This document shows positions 16,801 to 28,624 of a stretch of DNA of 64,000 nucleotides, one piece after another. The stretch is taken from assembly GCA_963082975.1 (NCBI GenBank), contig OY720346.1, forward strand, positions 22,128,720 through 22,192,719, given 5' to 3'. The position numbers and the translations under genes are program-made. Under the pieces are notes generated by a model. That model was not told where the DNA came from and ran no database searches. It saw only the letters and a list, made by a program, of their open reading frames with translations. This DNA comes from Labia minor (lineage: Eukaryota > Arthropoda > Insecta > Dermaptera > Spongiphoridae). How positions within the stretch are numbered: the first letter of the stretch is position 1; the number at the start of each line of letters is the position of its first letter.

Positions 16801-18317
16801 TAATGTATCTAGTATTTCCTGTATATATATACGAGGTGTGTTCGAAAAGTAAGGTGACTTTTCAAATTTCACGGGCAACCTACTTTTGATTATCGATTTT
16901 TTTGTTTTGTTATGTTGGTACACTCTTCCCGAACATCTATACCAAGTTTCAAGTGTATAGCATTTTTTGTTTGGTTGTGAGAGGCGTAAAGGTTATAAGT
17001 GTTTTGAGTGCTCTGCGATTTTTTGCTATCGAAAAATATGGATCAAAGGATTTGCATCAAATTTTGTGTAAAAAATAAAATAAAGTGCTCCGAAACACTT
17101 GAAATGTTGACAGTGGCATACGGTGAAACTGTTCTGAGTAAAAAAAAATGTTTACAAGTGGTACAAACTCTGGCCTGGAAGATGCCAATGACGAGCCTCG
17201 TCCTGGACGCTTTTGCTCACTGTTTTCTTCGATTGTATCAGGAGTTCTTAACAGTATTATCTTGAAGTTATGAGCCGTTTGCGAGAAGCAATACCAAGAA
17301 AACGTCCAGAATTGTGGAAAAACAATTCATGGCTTTTGCATCACGATAATGCCTCTGCTCACTCATCTTTGCTTGTGAGAGATTTTTTGGCCAAAAACAA
17401 TACCATAATCAGGCCTCAGGCACCATATTCACCGGATTTGGCCCCATGTGACTTTCTCTTGTTCCCAAAACTAAACGGAGATTTGCAACGATTGAAGAGA
17501 TAAAGACTGCATCGCTGGAAGAGCTCAAGGCTAGACCGAAGAGTGCTTATGAGAAGTGCTTTGAGGATTGGAAAAACCGTTGGCATATCAGGGGGATTAC
17601 TTTGAAGGGAACAACATAAATATTGATAAATAAATAAATATTTTTTTCTTAAAAATACAGTCACCTTACTTTTCGAACACACCTCGTATAATATAATAGT
17701 AATAATAATAATAATAAGGTACGATTGTGGTACAAGTTTAAATTATACTTATCCGTTTAATTTTCCAATCAAAGGCTCAAATCCAAACAGATAGAAATTA
17801 AACTGATTTAATTATCAAGGTCCAAAGAAGAAACCTAAATAGTTTAATAAATATATTTATATATATTTCATTTTTATTTTTTTCAGCTTTATGAGTCAGT
17901 GAAGAAACACAGATCTGAATCAGCAGGAAAGATAGAATTTGTAAGATTTGATAAACGCTTTGGATATGGTCATATTAGTATTTATAAAGCCCCAGAATTA
18001 ACCAATTATATTTCGTAAGTTTATATTAACTTAAGTTACATCTTTAATATATTCTTAAATTTTAAAAATTTCATTATTAACAGTAATATATAAATGGTTC
18101 AATTATATTAAACTACTTCCGCTTTAAACATCTACTTTCTTTTTGGACCCTACTATTAGATTCTTCAGAGATAATTACACTTATCTTACTTTCATTTTTT
18201 TTAAGAATTTATAATTTGTCTTATGAATTTTTACTTTTTAGAACATTTGTTAACGAAAATATAGAGATGAAACCAACAAATAATGGAGTGCTTGGAATAA
18301 ATGAAAATAAATTGTAA
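13828..18317 (+). CDS. ABHD12: ABHD12-like membrane serine hydrolase, tandem copy 1
   Basis: ABHD12 enzymes are ER-membrane alpha/beta hydrolases that act as lysophosphatidylserine lipases and can hydrolyse monoacylglycerol. Nine exons join in frame: 13828-13895, 13973-14091, 14219-14324, 15075-15280, 15369-15501, 16415-16535, 16606-16767, 17887-18014 and 18242-18317, giving 372 residues (human about 398). Residues 1-60 hold one or two hydrophobic segments. The oxyanion motif MHGN is at about 134-137, the nucleophile elbow GHSLGTG puts Ser at 207, the Asp lies in HSEDDF (294/295) and the His in FGYGH (334). The ATG at 13828 was chosen because it opens exon 1, whose 68-nt length matches copy 2. 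Intron 5 holds an R1 repeat with a Tc1 fragment, and intron 7 holds a mariner element. The last exon adds a tail that copy 2 lacks. Confidence 0.9.
15622..16242 (-). repeat. Interspersed repeat R1, subtype B, in intron 5 of ABHD12-like copy 1
   Basis: The + strand reads from TATGAGCTGTGG...CAGAACCGACCGACG to CCGTCGGTCGGT, the reverse of the R1 consensus. It lacks the TGACGTCA-containing middle found in subtype A and is noticeably diverged. A Tc1 5' fragment lies within it. Confidence 0.8.
15712..15820 (+). mobile_element. 5' end fragment of a Tc1-like transposon
   Basis: This starts at a TA with CAGTCCATCCATATAAAGG, a typical Tc1 terminal repeat beginning. It runs into an ATG followed by MQKRCDLSDVQKGMII, which resembles the first helix of a Tc1/Tc3 transposase DNA-binding domain. 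It then stops abruptly in a TA repeat. Only about 110 bp remain, nested in an R1 repeat. Confidence 0.6.
16832..17686 (+). mobile_element. Internally deleted mariner element in intron 7 of ABHD12-like copy 1
   Basis: Inverted ends begin CGAGGTGTGTTCGAAAAGTA (16832) and close at 17686, flanked by TA on both sides. The 855-bp length is short for a mariner (about 1.3 kb). The transposase starts at 17038 (MDQRICIKFCVKNKIKCSE), shifts frame in a poly-A run near 17148, then lacks the segment between the DEPRPGR motif and the first catalytic Asp region. The C-terminal half is clear: HHDNASAH and SPDLAPCDF keep the second and third Asp spaced D-34-D. The copy cannot make a working enzyme. Confidence 0.92.
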
Positions 18318-21300
18318 GAGTATGTATTATACAAGGTTTAAAAAAAACAATAAAATTTAATATTTTTAATCTTAAAATATTAAAATAATTCCAATATATT
18401 TTCTCAGTCTTTATTACATAATGAACATATAGCAATAGTAATAATCTCCCATGATTTGTATTTTTTTAAAATTTATTTTCGTACAATTTTTAATAAAAAC
18501 TGTATATGTTATGTAATAAAAAAATATAATTATGTTTTTTTTGTACTTGATATTTTTTATTTTTCAAATTCCATTTATTTATTTTTTATAATTAAAACTC
18601 GAAATTTTAGGGGACATACTCAAGATCAAAACTATAGGATGGGTCAAGAATTGATCTTTCAAGTTGTAACATTTTAAGACAATTATTAACGATGAATTAA
18701 TGATCTCAAATTAATTTTAGTACGTTTTATCCTTTTATAACAATTTATTTATTATTTTTGCTATGGTCAGTTACGGACATGGTATAGAAATGAATTAATA
18801 GAATTAATTAATATGTATTAAAGAATTTTAAATTACTTGATATTAACAAGAATTAATTAATATGAAATATACTTTAGATTTGAATTATGGAAATGAAATA
18901 AATGAAACATTAAGTATACATGTGAGATTTGATTTAAGAGAAGTCGCCTTCAAAGTATTTACGGATACCTTCGTCTATTTTGTATTACACTCGTCTAAAA
19001 TTTGATTCAATATTTGAAAAAAAGATCAAATTGTTGGATAAAAAACAAAATTTATTTCCAAACAGATTCTTATTAGTTTTTAATAATATAATCAGTGTGG
19101 TGCAGTGTCTTAAAAGAAGATACCAGCTTCTGTATGTATGTAAATAATATATAAAGAGAGACAAAGAGTCATTGTCCATGATAATGGATCATGAGTCATT
19201 ATTATATCCTCTTATGGAAGGAGAGGGGTTCGAAGTAAAGTAAAGTACTGTACTATACAATAGAAAAACAGAGGTCAGTTATTACTTTGCAGGCGGACAA
19301 GTTTGACCTTAGTTCTCAAGAATACCACCAGAGGGATTCACGTATGTTTTTACTTTTTTCTCTTTCCTTCACCTGAATCTCCCCTACTTGAACACTTTCT
19401 CTTTAGTTTTCAATTTTTTTTTTAAATTAAGTTACGTGAATGAGTTTTTATCTCTTCACTAATTCCTAAATTCTGTCATATCTTGATTATGTTATACACT
19501 ATGTTTCAATCATTCTTTCCACTATGATTTCATTCAATTCTATCTGTCATCAAATCTATTTACATCCTCTGCAATGATTTATTCAAAGAGAAGATTTCTA
19601 AAAAGGTTAGAACATTTATTGTGATTTATATTATCCATCAACTAACTTTTGTGTTCTTAAATTATATTATTGCATTTGAAAAATAAAAAACAAAATTTAC
19701 AATTCATAAAATTTATATGAAAATTTAATTTTAATTAATGTATTTGTAATTAACCGGCTAAGAGATATCACTTTATACAATTAAATAATTTGAAACTAAT
19801 AATTTTATTTTTTTAAAAAAGAGATATTCTCTAAAATATATAAATATCGATAAAATATATTAATATGACAGTTCAGTATTTTTGTTTTGTTTTTTTCACA
19901 TTTTTTTAAAAAGAAAATTTCTTATATATATTCAAATCTTTAATCAAAATAATAATGCAAAATTTCTAAAAAAATCACTAAAAATTAAATGATTAAGTAT
20001 ATCTTAATAAAATATTTATTATATGTGTTCATATAAAAATATATATTTTTTAAAAGTTTAATTGATTAAAAAGAATTACTAAACTATTATTTCCTCTGTC
20101 ATAAATTTGACATTTAATGTCTATTGCTTTTGGATATATTACTAAAATACTATAAATTTATTTTGAATTAAATCATTCTTAAAATTAATACAATCACTAT
20201 AATTATACATAATAATATAATTAATTTAATATATATATTATATTAAAAACATACCTGATGATAAAAGTTGTATTTTCAAATCATATCTTTTAATTTCATT
20301 AAAATACTTATAAATGTTTCACTCTATTAAATATAGAATGGAGTGTGTCTATTAATTCAAATGAACTGTCTGGCATAAGTCTTTTAGTTTTCCATTTTAT
20401 TAATTATTATATTTAGGTATAAAAATTATAAATAATATATTAAATCGCCCAGATATTATCATAATTCAATAGATTTAGTTATTTATTGTATAAATATTTA
20501 AATAATATTGAATAATTGATGGACATAGGAATAAGACACTTTATTTGAGTTAATTTTTTCTATCCTGTATCAATTGATTTTGATTAGAATGCGTCCAAGA
20601 AAGGACACTCCTTCAGAAAATACCTGTCAACTTTTGGAAAATTAAAATAATCAATTGTTGACATTTTCCATATTATTTTTAAGATCAATTAAAATTATAG
20701 ATGGTTTATTGTGATTGCAATTCGAATTGGTAGTATCGATAGGTATATTCTTTGTTTGAAGAATATCGTCATTTTATCTATGACAATTTATTTCATTAGT
20801 CAGTTTTGAACTTTAACTAATTCAGAGAATGTAAACAACGCACTACTTCAGGAAGTCGACATTTTTTTAATCATAGCTGAAGTCATCCTTTAGATTATTT
20901 TTATTAAAAGTGTTTAATTGTTATTTAGTATAATATCAAAGATGAGATTGAATGCAAAAAAAAATTACATAAATTTATAATAAATTTAAAAAAAAAACTT
21001 CTTTGTAATCTGATAAATTTATAATATTTTTTAAGTATTTCAAAATATTGGCAAATAATAATTGAAAATTTTGGAAAAAAAAAATTATATATTAAACTTA
21101 AATTTAATCTATAAACTTCAACTTCACATAAAATTTTTTTTTAGTTTTACGAACAACCCATTTCTTATTCAGTCTCTATCAACAAATATTTAAAATTGAA
21201 TTATTATTTTAAGATTGTGGTGTTTTTCCTAATATATTAGTTATGTATAAAATTTGAACGAATTTTTTTGTTTTAAATTACTATTTACGAAGATATTCAT

Positions 21301-21562
21301 AAAAATTTTTATTCATTTTTTTATTAAATTGCAAACATTAACAGTAGAAAGTACACAAAAAATCAAAAAATACTCATTAGATAATAATTTATTAATGTTT
21401 TTTAATATTCTTTCCTTCCTACAATTTAGCACTTAAAAATCACAATTAAATATATTTTATCAAAAAAAATTTTTTTTTATTATCTTTTTATTTAATTAGG
21501 GAAGTTAAAATTAAATTTGTACCGAGTTCTTGTTAAACCAAAAAATCCAATATACGTACTTA
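18318..21562. other. Intergenic region downstream of ABHD12-like copy 1
   Basis: AT-rich and without a supported gene. The first 50 bp are the 3' UTR of ABHD12-like copy 1. A mildly GC-richer patch at 19190-19350 shows no coding signal. The open frames in this stretch are low-complexity K/N/I/F/Y-rich runs expected by chance. Confidence 0.5.
18349..18354 (+). promoter_or_regulatory. Candidate polyadenylation signal AATAAA
   Basis: A canonical hexamer lies 32 bp after the stop codon of ABHD12-like copy 1. In such AT-rich sequence it could be chance. Confidence 0.4.
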
Positions 21563-23250
21563 CAGTCCCTGGCCAAATTATTAGACGCACTGTATTTTTT
21601 TAATAATTTTATGATTCTTAAGAGTTTTTATACAGTCATTGTATATTTAAACTACAATATTATTGATTTTTATTTAAAATATTTGTCGTAGACTACCTAT
21701 TTGTATTTATTTTAAAAAAATGGCAACACTGTGTTGACAAAGTGATACATGAACGTAAACAAGTACAAACCTATATCAATCGTGATCGAGATCGCGGCAG
21801 GTACGTACGTGTTTCTGTGGCTTTATGGACTGTCATTGTTTGTTTAACTACTCAATTATAACTTTATTTTGTTTAGAGTGTTTGAAAAAAATATTTGGAC
21901 TATTTTTATTATGGGTAGAAAAGTCGATCATACACCACTTAAAAAAGCTGAAGTGAAGGCCCTTATACAAATACATTTACAAACCGGGAAATATCACGAA
22001 GATTGAAGGTTTCTGAAGCCAGTGTACGCCGCATAAAAAAGAAAATTGAGTCTGGGGAGGAATTAAGCTCAAAAAGAAAGAAAAGATGCGGTAGAAAACC
22101 AATTTTCACTCCACGGTCAGAGAGATGTTTGAAAAAAATTTGTCTAGAAAACAGATTTGCTACTACAAAGATGATAAAATCACAACTCCAGGATGCTAGC
22201 GTAAATGCTTCTGAACGCACTGTTCGAAGAAAATTAAAAGAATTAGATTTTAAGGCCTGTCGCCCTGCCAGGAAGCTCAAGTTAACAGCTGCCATGAAAG
22301 CAAAGCGCCTGAAGTGGGCCAAACAATGGAAAGACAAAGATGTGGGCTTCTGGAGATCGGTAAGATTTTGTAATTTTATAAAAAATTGATACATTATAAT
22401 CATTTTCAGTTAGATAAAGCAAAGAAACATGGAAGTTTATATATTTTGTCTATTTTTGACATGTCTGCTTCAGTGACGAAAGCACGTTTGAAATTTTGCA
22501 GAATAAAGCTCTGTATGTGCGTCGTCGTCATGGAGAAAAGTTTCATCTTGACTGTGTCGTTCCAACGGTGAAACATCCAACCAAAGTGATGATTTGGTCG
22601 GTCATCAGCGGCAAGGGTGCTGGACGTCTATACGTCGTAAATGGAATAATGAGGCAACACAAAGGAGTATTACAAAAGAAGTATTACAAAATCGGTTAAT
22701 TCCGCAGCTCAAAGAATTGTTTCTAAATGGGGAACCATTCACTTTCATGCAAGATGGAGCTCCCTGCCACACTGCTCGGTCTGTTAAAGCTTTTTTGGCA
22801 GAAGAAAATATCCCTCTGTTGGATTGGCCGGGTAATAGCCCCGATATGAACCCAATTGGAAATGTGTGGGAGCTAGTGAAAAGAGAAGTGGCTAAAGATA
22901 TGATCACCAACAAAACCCAGCTCCTAGAAAAAATTATTCATATGTGGAATCATCACCCTCAAATGCAGGAGACAGTACAGTCTTGCATTGAGAGCATGCT
23001 GCGCAGAGTTGAAGCTTTGATAGGGGCTAAAGGTGGCTCGACTAAATATTGACTTTTATTTACATTATGTATTTTCATTTTTCTTTAATACTTAATAAAC
23101 ATATAATTTTCTAAATTAATGCTATTTTATTTTATTTTCATTGATTAATATAAAAATAAAAAACAATTCAATTTATAAGTACAATATCACTCGGTAATTA
23201 ATATTTTACATGAAATCTTGCAGTGCGTCTAATAATTTGGCCAGGGACTG
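21563..23250 (+). mobile_element. Full-length Tc1-like transposon, transposase broken
   Basis: Perfect 30-bp inverted ends (21563-21592 and 23221-23250, starting CAGTCCCTGGCCAAATTATT) lie between TA dinucleotides, for 1688 bp. The transposase begins at 21911 (MGRKVDHTPLKK). A frameshift occurs near 21985, the helix-turn-helix region continues from about 21990 to 22359, an intron-like insertion follows at 22360-22470, then FSDEST at 22468-22485 and a second frameshift near 22650, ending GAKGGSTKY with a stop at 23050. Of the DD34E triad, FSDES and FMQDGAPCH are visible, but the Glu position reads NPIGNVW: Gly (22858-22860) replaces Glu. The intact ends suggest recent mobility, probably with help from another copy. 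Confidence 0.95.
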
Positions 23251-23818
23251 TATATTTCTAATTTCTTTTAATATTCATTATTTAAATTATAATTTTATCG
23301 ATAAAAACAATTCATTTTAAACTTGCATGTGACGACCCAAAAATTGAACCATGAAGGTAGGAGATATTATATTTAATTACTTAAAATACATTGATATTGG
23401 GTCATTTAATTTATGTGGATTGTGATAAACAAAAAAAATAATTGTTTAATTACGGAAGTTATACAATCGGGTGCGCTGTACTTGCAAACAACATCTCTTA
23501 GTTGTTAGTATTACTAAGTTATTTATGTTATAATTATAATAAGTTGAAGATTTATTTTCTTAAATAAATCAATTAATTTATAAAATCTTGATAGTGAGTA
23601 TATTTGCAAAAAAAATTTTAACATCTATCTTCAAATAGGGAAAGAAATAAATTATTTAATACATTTCATAATAAATATTTGTTTGTGGATTTAAAATTAC
23701 CTATATTTGGATATATGTCTAAGTAATTGTTTGGTAAGTTTAAGAAATAATTGCTATTTATTAATATATGTAAATGTAGATGAATCATAAATGAATCATA
23801 TATATATATGTTTTTTTT
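23251..23818. other. AT-rich intergenic spacer
   Basis: I see no gene, RNA or clear repeat here. A GC-richer patch at 23455-23500 has no coding signal. Confidence 0.4.
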
Positions 23819-24242
23819 ACCGACCGACGATAGTAAGGGAGGTATTGTTTTCACAACAAATTTCACATGTGGAGATTTTTACATATCTCTTAACAGAAAA
23901 AAGTATTTTTAGCATGATGTCGGTCCCTCCGTCCGTATAGATGTGTCCAGCTTGAACGGCTCAACGGATTTTGATGAAATTTGGTATATTTACTTAATGC
24001 ATCAGTATGATGAATTGATCAACTTTTGGTGCAAATCCGGAAACCGGAAGTGGTAGTATTAGCGATCGACGATAGGAAGGGAAGGGTTATTTTTACACCA
24101 AATTTCACACGAGCAGATTTTTTACATATCACCACAAATCATGCACTTTGTATTGGTTTCATCCTCGAGAAAAATCATCTATCATCCGGGCCAAATGAAT
24201 CCTGGTTTTTACCGACAGACGATAGTAAGGGAGGTATTGTTT
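23819..24242 (+). repeat. R1 repeat, truncated, with a second R1 head fragment
   Basis: The first 360 bp of R1 run from ACCGACCGACGATAG at 23819 to about 24182, with small deletions (the ATCTCCACGAATCATGCATT stretch is partly lost). After 28 bp a second short head copy begins at 24211 (ACCGACAGACGATAGTAAGG) and breaks off at about 24242. The 3' half of the element, including the TGACGTCA pair, is missing. Confidence 0.8.
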
Positions 24243-24285
24243 AACGAGGTTATTATCCTCCCAAGAAAGAAAGAAAGTAAAGAGT

Positions 24286-24579
24286 GTGTGTGAAAATGAA
24301 AGACCCTTTGCTCTCGAAAACCTAATAGCATCAGGGTCGGAAAAACAAGAGTTAGCCAAGGGAGGCCAATTAGGAAAGACAAAAGAGAGATATCTAGCTC
24401 AAGTAAGTGGAAAAAATACTAGATATGTCTCAGAACCTCATGGTTGCCAATCCATATGCTCACTAGTTATGAGCCCCTCAAGGGAACATGGCCCAGCGCA
24501 TAATACAGACAGCCCGACGCAAGCCCCTGATAGGATAAAGGAATTTGTTATTTACTTTGCTAATGTTAGTAAACATTAG
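24286..24579 (+). other. 97-codon open frame of unknown nature
   Basis: An open frame, MCENERPFALENLIASGS to YFANVSKH, lies in a GC-richer island directly after R1 fragments. I recognise no domain. No splice context or partner exon is evident, so it may be a transposon remnant or chance in a less AT-rich patch. Confidence 0.15.
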
Positions 24580-24740
24580 TTGGGATTAGATGTTATTATA
24601 AGTAAATAAATAAAGGATTTAATCTGGAATGGGAGCGGGGGAGAGGGGAGGAGTACTTGCTTGGGATGAAAGCTGGCTCAGGATTAGTTAGACAATTAAA
24701 ATAGAAGAGGATAATGATGATAATTAAAAAAACACTTACA

Positions 24741-24935
24741 TTAATATATGTTCATTAATGGGTTCATACACTCATCAATCTCAATCTTGAAAATTTCCAA
24801 TACAGATCCATCGCGCCCACCTTGGTAGTAAGAGATCTCAGATGTGCCCCATTGTAAAGAGCACATCAAGGCGAGTAAAATGATGTAACACTTACCACCT
24901 TTTTTAGCAAATACCCCCAGGAAATTGGATGGGAA
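24741..24935 (-). other. Orphan - strand open frame with a hydrophobic leader
   Basis: On the - strand an open frame runs from a stop at 24936-24938 to TAA at 24741-24743. It reads AKKGGKCYIILLALMCSLQW, a basic then hydrophobic leader-like stretch, followed by GTSEISYYQGGRDGSVLEI. The only in-frame ATG is at 24866, giving 41 residues. The composition is distinctly less AT-rich than the flanks, and donor-like GTAAGTG motifs lie near both ends on that strand. It could be an exon of an unknown gene or a piece of a repeat. Confidence 0.2.
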
Positions 24936-25479
24936 TCAGGAGCGGTGCGCCGCACGTCCGTCCATCACCAAATTCACTCACATATTAAAAATAAATTATA
25001 AATTATAAATAATTACCTATATTTTTTGTTGACAAATCATAATTTGTCCGTACTTGAAGAATGGACTCTACGTTTGTGAAATGTCTAATCGATTTCGCTC
25101 GTTTGTATACTGACTGTATGGTATATTAGAGAAAACCACTTACCACGAATAGCTGAAGTTTTGTTTCCGTTTAACGAAATTTGATAAATATTTAAAACCG
25201 GGCCAAAGACTGTCCTGATAACATTTTTCGGGATGACAGAGCACCTAAAATCGGGACAATCACGAAAAACCGGGACGTTTAGTCACCATATTTACACGTT
25301 AGTTTGCCAGGGATGATGATATTTACTTAAAAATTGTAAATTTATAAGAAAGTTCCAAAATCATCCTAATATAAAATAGAAAGATGATACTTTACACACG
25401 TATCTTTAAATTTACTTTTTTCATTTAAATCGTAGCAAGGACCATGATCTTAAAAATAAAATTATTGAATTACAAAATA
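24936..25479. other. Intergenic stretch with possible transposon debris
   Basis: No gene is seen. Around 25195-25290 are CCGGGCC and ACCGGGACGTTTAGTCACC motifs of the kind found at ends of DNA transposons, but no matching second end was identified. Confidence 0.3.
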
Positions 25480-26160
25480 TAAAATGCTAAGACAAAGAAT
25501 TTATTAACAGAGAGGGACAATATTAACACACAAAGTCTTAACATACAAAATGTAGAAAAATTTAAATACTTAGGTTCTGTAATCACGAAGGATAATAATA
25601 TTCGAGAAGAATTTAAAACGAGGTTGCAATTGGGAAACGTCTGTTATCATACAGTAAAGGGGCTTATCGCGACAAAATTATTATCAAAGCGATTAAAATA
25701 TATAAAACAATTATTTTGCCGGTTGTATTATATTGGTGTGTGGCATGGTCTATGACCTTAGGAGACGAGAGTACATTTAGAGTATTTAAGAATAGGCTTC
25801 TTCGCAACATTTATGGGCCAAAGAAAGATGAGGACACCAGGGAATTGCGGAGACTGCATAACGAGGAATTGCATGACCTCTATGCATCTCCAGAAATAGT
25901 TAGAATTATAAAATCGAGAAGGGGGAATGGGAGAAGAAACAATGGCGAAAAATATATTGGGGGAGGAGGGGGAGACCGAGTGGAAAACTCCCGCTTGGAA
26001 GACCAAGGACGGTGGGTGGATAATGTAATGGACGTGAAAGAGATGGGTGAGGGTAGGGATTGGATTGTTGTGGCTCAGAATAGGGATACTTGGAGAAGTG
26101 TGGTTGCTGCGGCCAAGAACTTTCGAGTTCCGTAGAGCCATAGAGATAGAAAGATATAAA
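25480..26160 (+). mobile_element. 3' end of a non-LTR retrotransposon (reverse-transcriptase ORF tail)
   Basis: This encodes, with frame breaks, the region after the polymerase fingers/palm: [15 protein letters not shown], then TLGDESTFRVFKNRLLRNIY, then [17 protein letters not shown], and a tail ending AAAKNFRVP with a stop near 26134. It is followed by a GATA-like run. The same block occurs on the - strand at 31672-32330 and 48712-49600, and its last 90 bp at 47185-47280. All copies share the 3' end and lack the 5' end, the usual result of aborted target-primed reverse transcription. The clade (RTE-, Jockey- or R1-like) cannot be fixed by eye. Confidence 0.85.
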
Positions 26161-26467
26161 ATATAAATTACATTTTGCATCTATATTCAACTAAACTGCA
26201 TACAAATAGAAATTTACTTTAAAATAATTATTTATCATTTTTTCAAAAAATTTGTAAATAGTTTCATGGTATTTAAGCCGCTCTTTTAACATGTTTATTC
26301 TAGATATATTATTAATATTATATTAAATTATATATTAATTAAATTTCATTTAAAAGTTGATGGATAATTATGTAATTTGGTACATATATTTGTAACTTTA
26401 AGATTTATTTATTTATTATTCTTTTCAGGTAAAAACGACTAGTATCTAACTCTCAACCTGACAAGTT

Positions 26468-28584
26468 ATGACATCCTTTATAAAATTAATATTAATCATT
26501 CTAGTCATTTATTTATTTATTTTATACTATGAAACGTATGTAATCATTAAAAAATTTCAATATAAAATATAAAACATTTGTCTTAGATAAAAATAAGAAT
26601 TATAATTAATAATTTAACTCGTTTATTTTTCATTTTATTATTATTATTATTGTTGTTACTATTTCCAGAATTTTTAACTTCTTTAAGACATTTGGCTTCA
26701 CAGTTTTTCTTCTTCTATTTGTGATTATACCAGTATTTTTTAAATTTAATTATTCTTTACAAAGAAGTTTAATCTTTTTAAGTTTTGGTGAGTGAACATA
26801 TTTTTCTTTTATATTATTTATTTAATATATATATATATATATATATATTAGAACAACTAAAACCTCCCTGAAATCTCAGGATTCCAAAACTGACCTTTGT
26901 ACACGTATATGAATTCTCAGCCACACTGAAAATAAGTCAAAAAATAATAATTGTAATATGAATAAATTAGTATGTGGGCGATTTTAACCTTTAATATAAA
27001 TTCATTCAAAAATATAATGATATTTTATAATAATAATAATAAAATTTACTTATATTTTTCTTGCAGTGAAATAAACATTGTTATCTTTTTTCTGTTAAAA
27101 TAGTAAAGACAATAGTTGTTTCATCCTCCATCTAAGTACTAAATTGCATTATTACAATTTGTTCTATATTTTATTATTAACTATATGTGAATAAAAAAAA
27201 AAAATAAATATAGTATATTTTTAAATATAAATTTATCTTTTGTTTAGTCATTGATATTTAAATAATATTTTATAAAGATTTATTACATTTATTTAATTTT
27301 ATTTTATCAAATATTTTAATTATTTTTTTTTTAATTTTTTAAATGTTTTAATAAATATTCTTTAATAAATTTGTTTACGTATTTTAAATTTTTTTTAAAA
27401 AATAAACTAAAATAATCAAAAAGGGTTTTATCTTTCATTATTCTTGATTAAAATATATAAATAAATTATACTATCACTTTACTATATTACAACTTGTTAT
27501 CAATATTATTATTATTAATATTATTTGCAAATTGTTTCAAATAATTTATTGTCTTTGCTTATTTATAGTTAATAGGGCTTCAGAGAAAGAATTAAGAAAC
27601 GTTAATAAAACAGGAATACCTTATATTAGAAACTTTTTTCTTACAACAGATGAAAATATACGTGTGGGTATTTGGTAAGTAAATTTTATAACTTTCATGA
27701 TAAACATTTGAAATTATACTAAGTTAAATTTAAGAATAGAATTTTATATTAGTTTTTATTTCTAATTTTTTCATCAAAAATATAAAACTAGTCAAATCCT
27801 ATTTTTCTTTATTTAAGGTTGTATTCATAATTCGAATTATATTTTTTCAGGCATATTTTACCAAATATTCCAGAAATTAAAGTTCCTGAAGTAGAAGAAC
27901 TACAAGATCAATATTATGAACAAATGTTGGGAACGGGTCGTCCTATAATAATTTATATGCATGGTAATTCAGGGACACGAGCGAGTGAGCATCGTGTACA
28001 ACTTTATAAAGTGATATTAAATCTCAAGTACCAAGTTATTACATTTGATTATCGAAGTAAGAATACTTCTAATAATTTTATTCAATATTAATAAGGGTAA
28101 ATTAAAAAGTGGATTTTTAAAATATTTAAACATTTTAGAAATTTTCTCCAAAATATTAATATATTAATTCTTGAGAATACTTTTATTAATTTTTTTTTCA
28201 TTTTTATAATTTTATTCTAGATTATGGAGATTCAACACGTCACGATCCAACAGAAGATGGATTGGTATCTGATTCAATGTTTGTTTTTAAATGGATCCAC
28301 TCAAAAGCCCAAGGATCACCAATATTCATTTGGGGACACTCTTTAGGAACAGGGTAATTAATATTCTTGTAAAGAAATTAATAGTCTTCTTCATTTTATA
28401 AATAACTTATTGAATAGAATAATTCCTGTTAGTTAACCAAAGAACTGGTCTAAGTAGGATCTCCCTTAATTGGAATTGAAATAGTTAATCCCATTACTAA
28501 TAGTCGCCTCAAACATGAACTGGTTATTATTCGTTAATTTAAATTCTTTTCATCATTCTATATTTCCATTTAAAACTTTATGTT

Positions 28585-28624
<40 letters not shown>

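Noticed and set aside
22605-22913. 102-codon - strand frame in the Tc1 element
   Set aside because: It is antisense to the recognised transposase C-terminus (FMQDGAPCH, SPDMNPI) and shows no protein features of its own.
24026-24244. 72-codon frame over R1 fragments
   Set aside because: It spans two separate R1 pieces and the 28-bp join between them, so it cannot be a gene.
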